A DNA stretch of 64,000 nucleotides, from the NCBI RefSeq assembly GCF_009208585.1, contig NZ_WFLN01000006.1, positions 62,001 through 126,000 on the forward strand. Reading direction: 5' to 3'. Source of the stretch: Fluviispira multicolorata (lineage in GTDB: Bacteria; Bdellovibrionota_B; Oligoflexia; Silvanigrellales; Silvanigrellaceae). This document shows positions 63,663-64,000 of this stretch, in pieces (positions within the stretch are counted from its first letter, which is position 1; each line of letters starts with the position of its first letter). The notes under the pieces were generated by a model. That model saw nothing but the letters and a program-made list of their open reading frames with translations, had not been told where the DNA came from and did not search any database. The translations under genes and the position numbers were made by a program.

Positions 63663-64000
63663 ATGAAATTCCTGTCTTTTCTTATTTTTACTTTATTCAT
63701 TCTACCTTTTTCTTTATTTGCACAGAGCAAAATAATAAAAGCCTGTTCAGACAATAGAGGAGAATATCCAAATGTGAATTTCGTTAAGGGCAAAACATTT
63801 GGAGTGTGGATTGATATTATAAACGAAGCTTTACTGCGAATGAAAAGCGAATCTGATAAATATGACTTCTCCTTGTCTGTCACAGGTATTCCTATTACTA
63901 AATGCCAAAGTGAACTCACTAAAGGAAAATACGATGTTATGATAACCACATCGTATAATAAGCGAAGAGCTAGTCTTTTTTATTTCCCACCTGAATCAGA
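63663..64000 (+). CDS. Periplasmic solute-binding-type protein, N-terminal part (runs off window)
   Basis: 112 N-terminal residues are visible: signal peptide (KFLSFLIFTLFILPFSLFAQ), then KIIKACSDNRGEYPNVNF and GVWIDIINEALLRMKSES, with GKYDVMITTSYNKRRASLFY later. That is the fold pattern of family-3 extracellular solute-binding proteins (amino-acid/cystine-binding type): the aromatic-rich start, 'G...D.i.ea' and 'YD..i...' strands. It might bind a ligand for the HD-GYP protein that lies 12 bases upstream in the same operon, or simply serve an ABC transporter. The stop lies outside the window. Confidence 0.78.
   Translation, partial: MKFLSFLIFTLFILPFSLFAQSKIIKACSDNRGEYPNVNFVKGKTFGVWIDIINEALLRMKSESDKYDFSLSVTGIPITKCQSELTKGKYDVMITTSYNKRRASLFYFPPES

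Noticed and set aside
1..64000. CRISPR arrays or long tandem repeats
   Set aside because: No regularly spaced direct repeats were seen; the only long repeats are hairpin arms and the WcaJ paralogues.

Overview
The window reads as chromosomal DNA of a low-GC, diderm (Gram-negative) bacterium. It encodes an LptD-like LPS assembly protein, a TamB/Omp85 pair, a Wza-type outer-membrane exporter, lipoproteins and porin-like barrels. A/T-ending codons dominate, and TTG and GTG starts with clear Shine-Dalgarno sites are common. The gene mix (predation/gliding-type periplasmic TPR operon, several membrane sulfatase-fold enzymes, HD-GYP protein, Fis-type regulator) fits a member of the Bdellovibrionota/Oligoflexia, perhaps Silvanigrella-like. 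That placement is inference from gene content; no marker was aligned. I see no insertion sequence, phage or CRISPR array.

Layout. 1-8149 (minus): exopolysaccharide locus with two glycosyltransferases, a Wzc-type copolymerase/tyrosine kinase, a Wza exporter, a Wzb phosphatase and two tandem paralogous WcaJ-type sugar-phosphate transferases separated by a long hairpin. 8401-8932: an RRM RNA-binding protein with a good promoter, a long 5' UTR and a 38-bp perfect hairpin terminator. 8949-16400 (minus): four genes joined by ATGA overlaps, all exported, mostly TPR. 16501-24922 (minus): Dus, a seven-POTRA Omp85 protein and a TamB-like protein, probably one transcript. 25062-30403 (plus): accD-folC-lptD. 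30489-37398: tRNA-Arg, M23 peptidase, porin-like protein, cytochrome c, peptide deformylase, pnp and a small secreted protein. 37395-40952: accessory cassette (XRE-type regulator, unknown protein, MHS-type transporter, alpha/beta hydrolase, and a divergent 87-aa protein) with a repeated motif in the divergent promoter. 41089-45027: a second hydrolase, an exported protein with a TonB-like tail, and an amidohydrolase. 45108-51365: tRNA-Gln, a 53-aa ORF, a broken MFS gene, Nudix, a lipoprotein phosphatase, a nitronate monooxygenase-like enzyme and tRNA-Gly. 51458-57525: an orphan AbiEi-like regulator divergent from two coupled membrane sulfatase-fold enzymes. 57522-64000: nth, ychF, a Fis-type regulator, dnaB, a GAF/HD-GYP protein and the start of a periplasmic binding protein.

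How it fits together: much of the window builds the envelope. LPS (LptD), outer-membrane proteins (Omp85/TamB), capsule/EPS export (Wza/Wzb/Wzc/WcaJ), peptidoglycan remodelling (M23) and probable envelope decoration (sulfatase-fold transferases) are all present. The least understood parts are the four-gene TPR operon and the 37.4-41 kb cassette. These, with several unusually perfect hairpins, are the best candidates for something undescribed.
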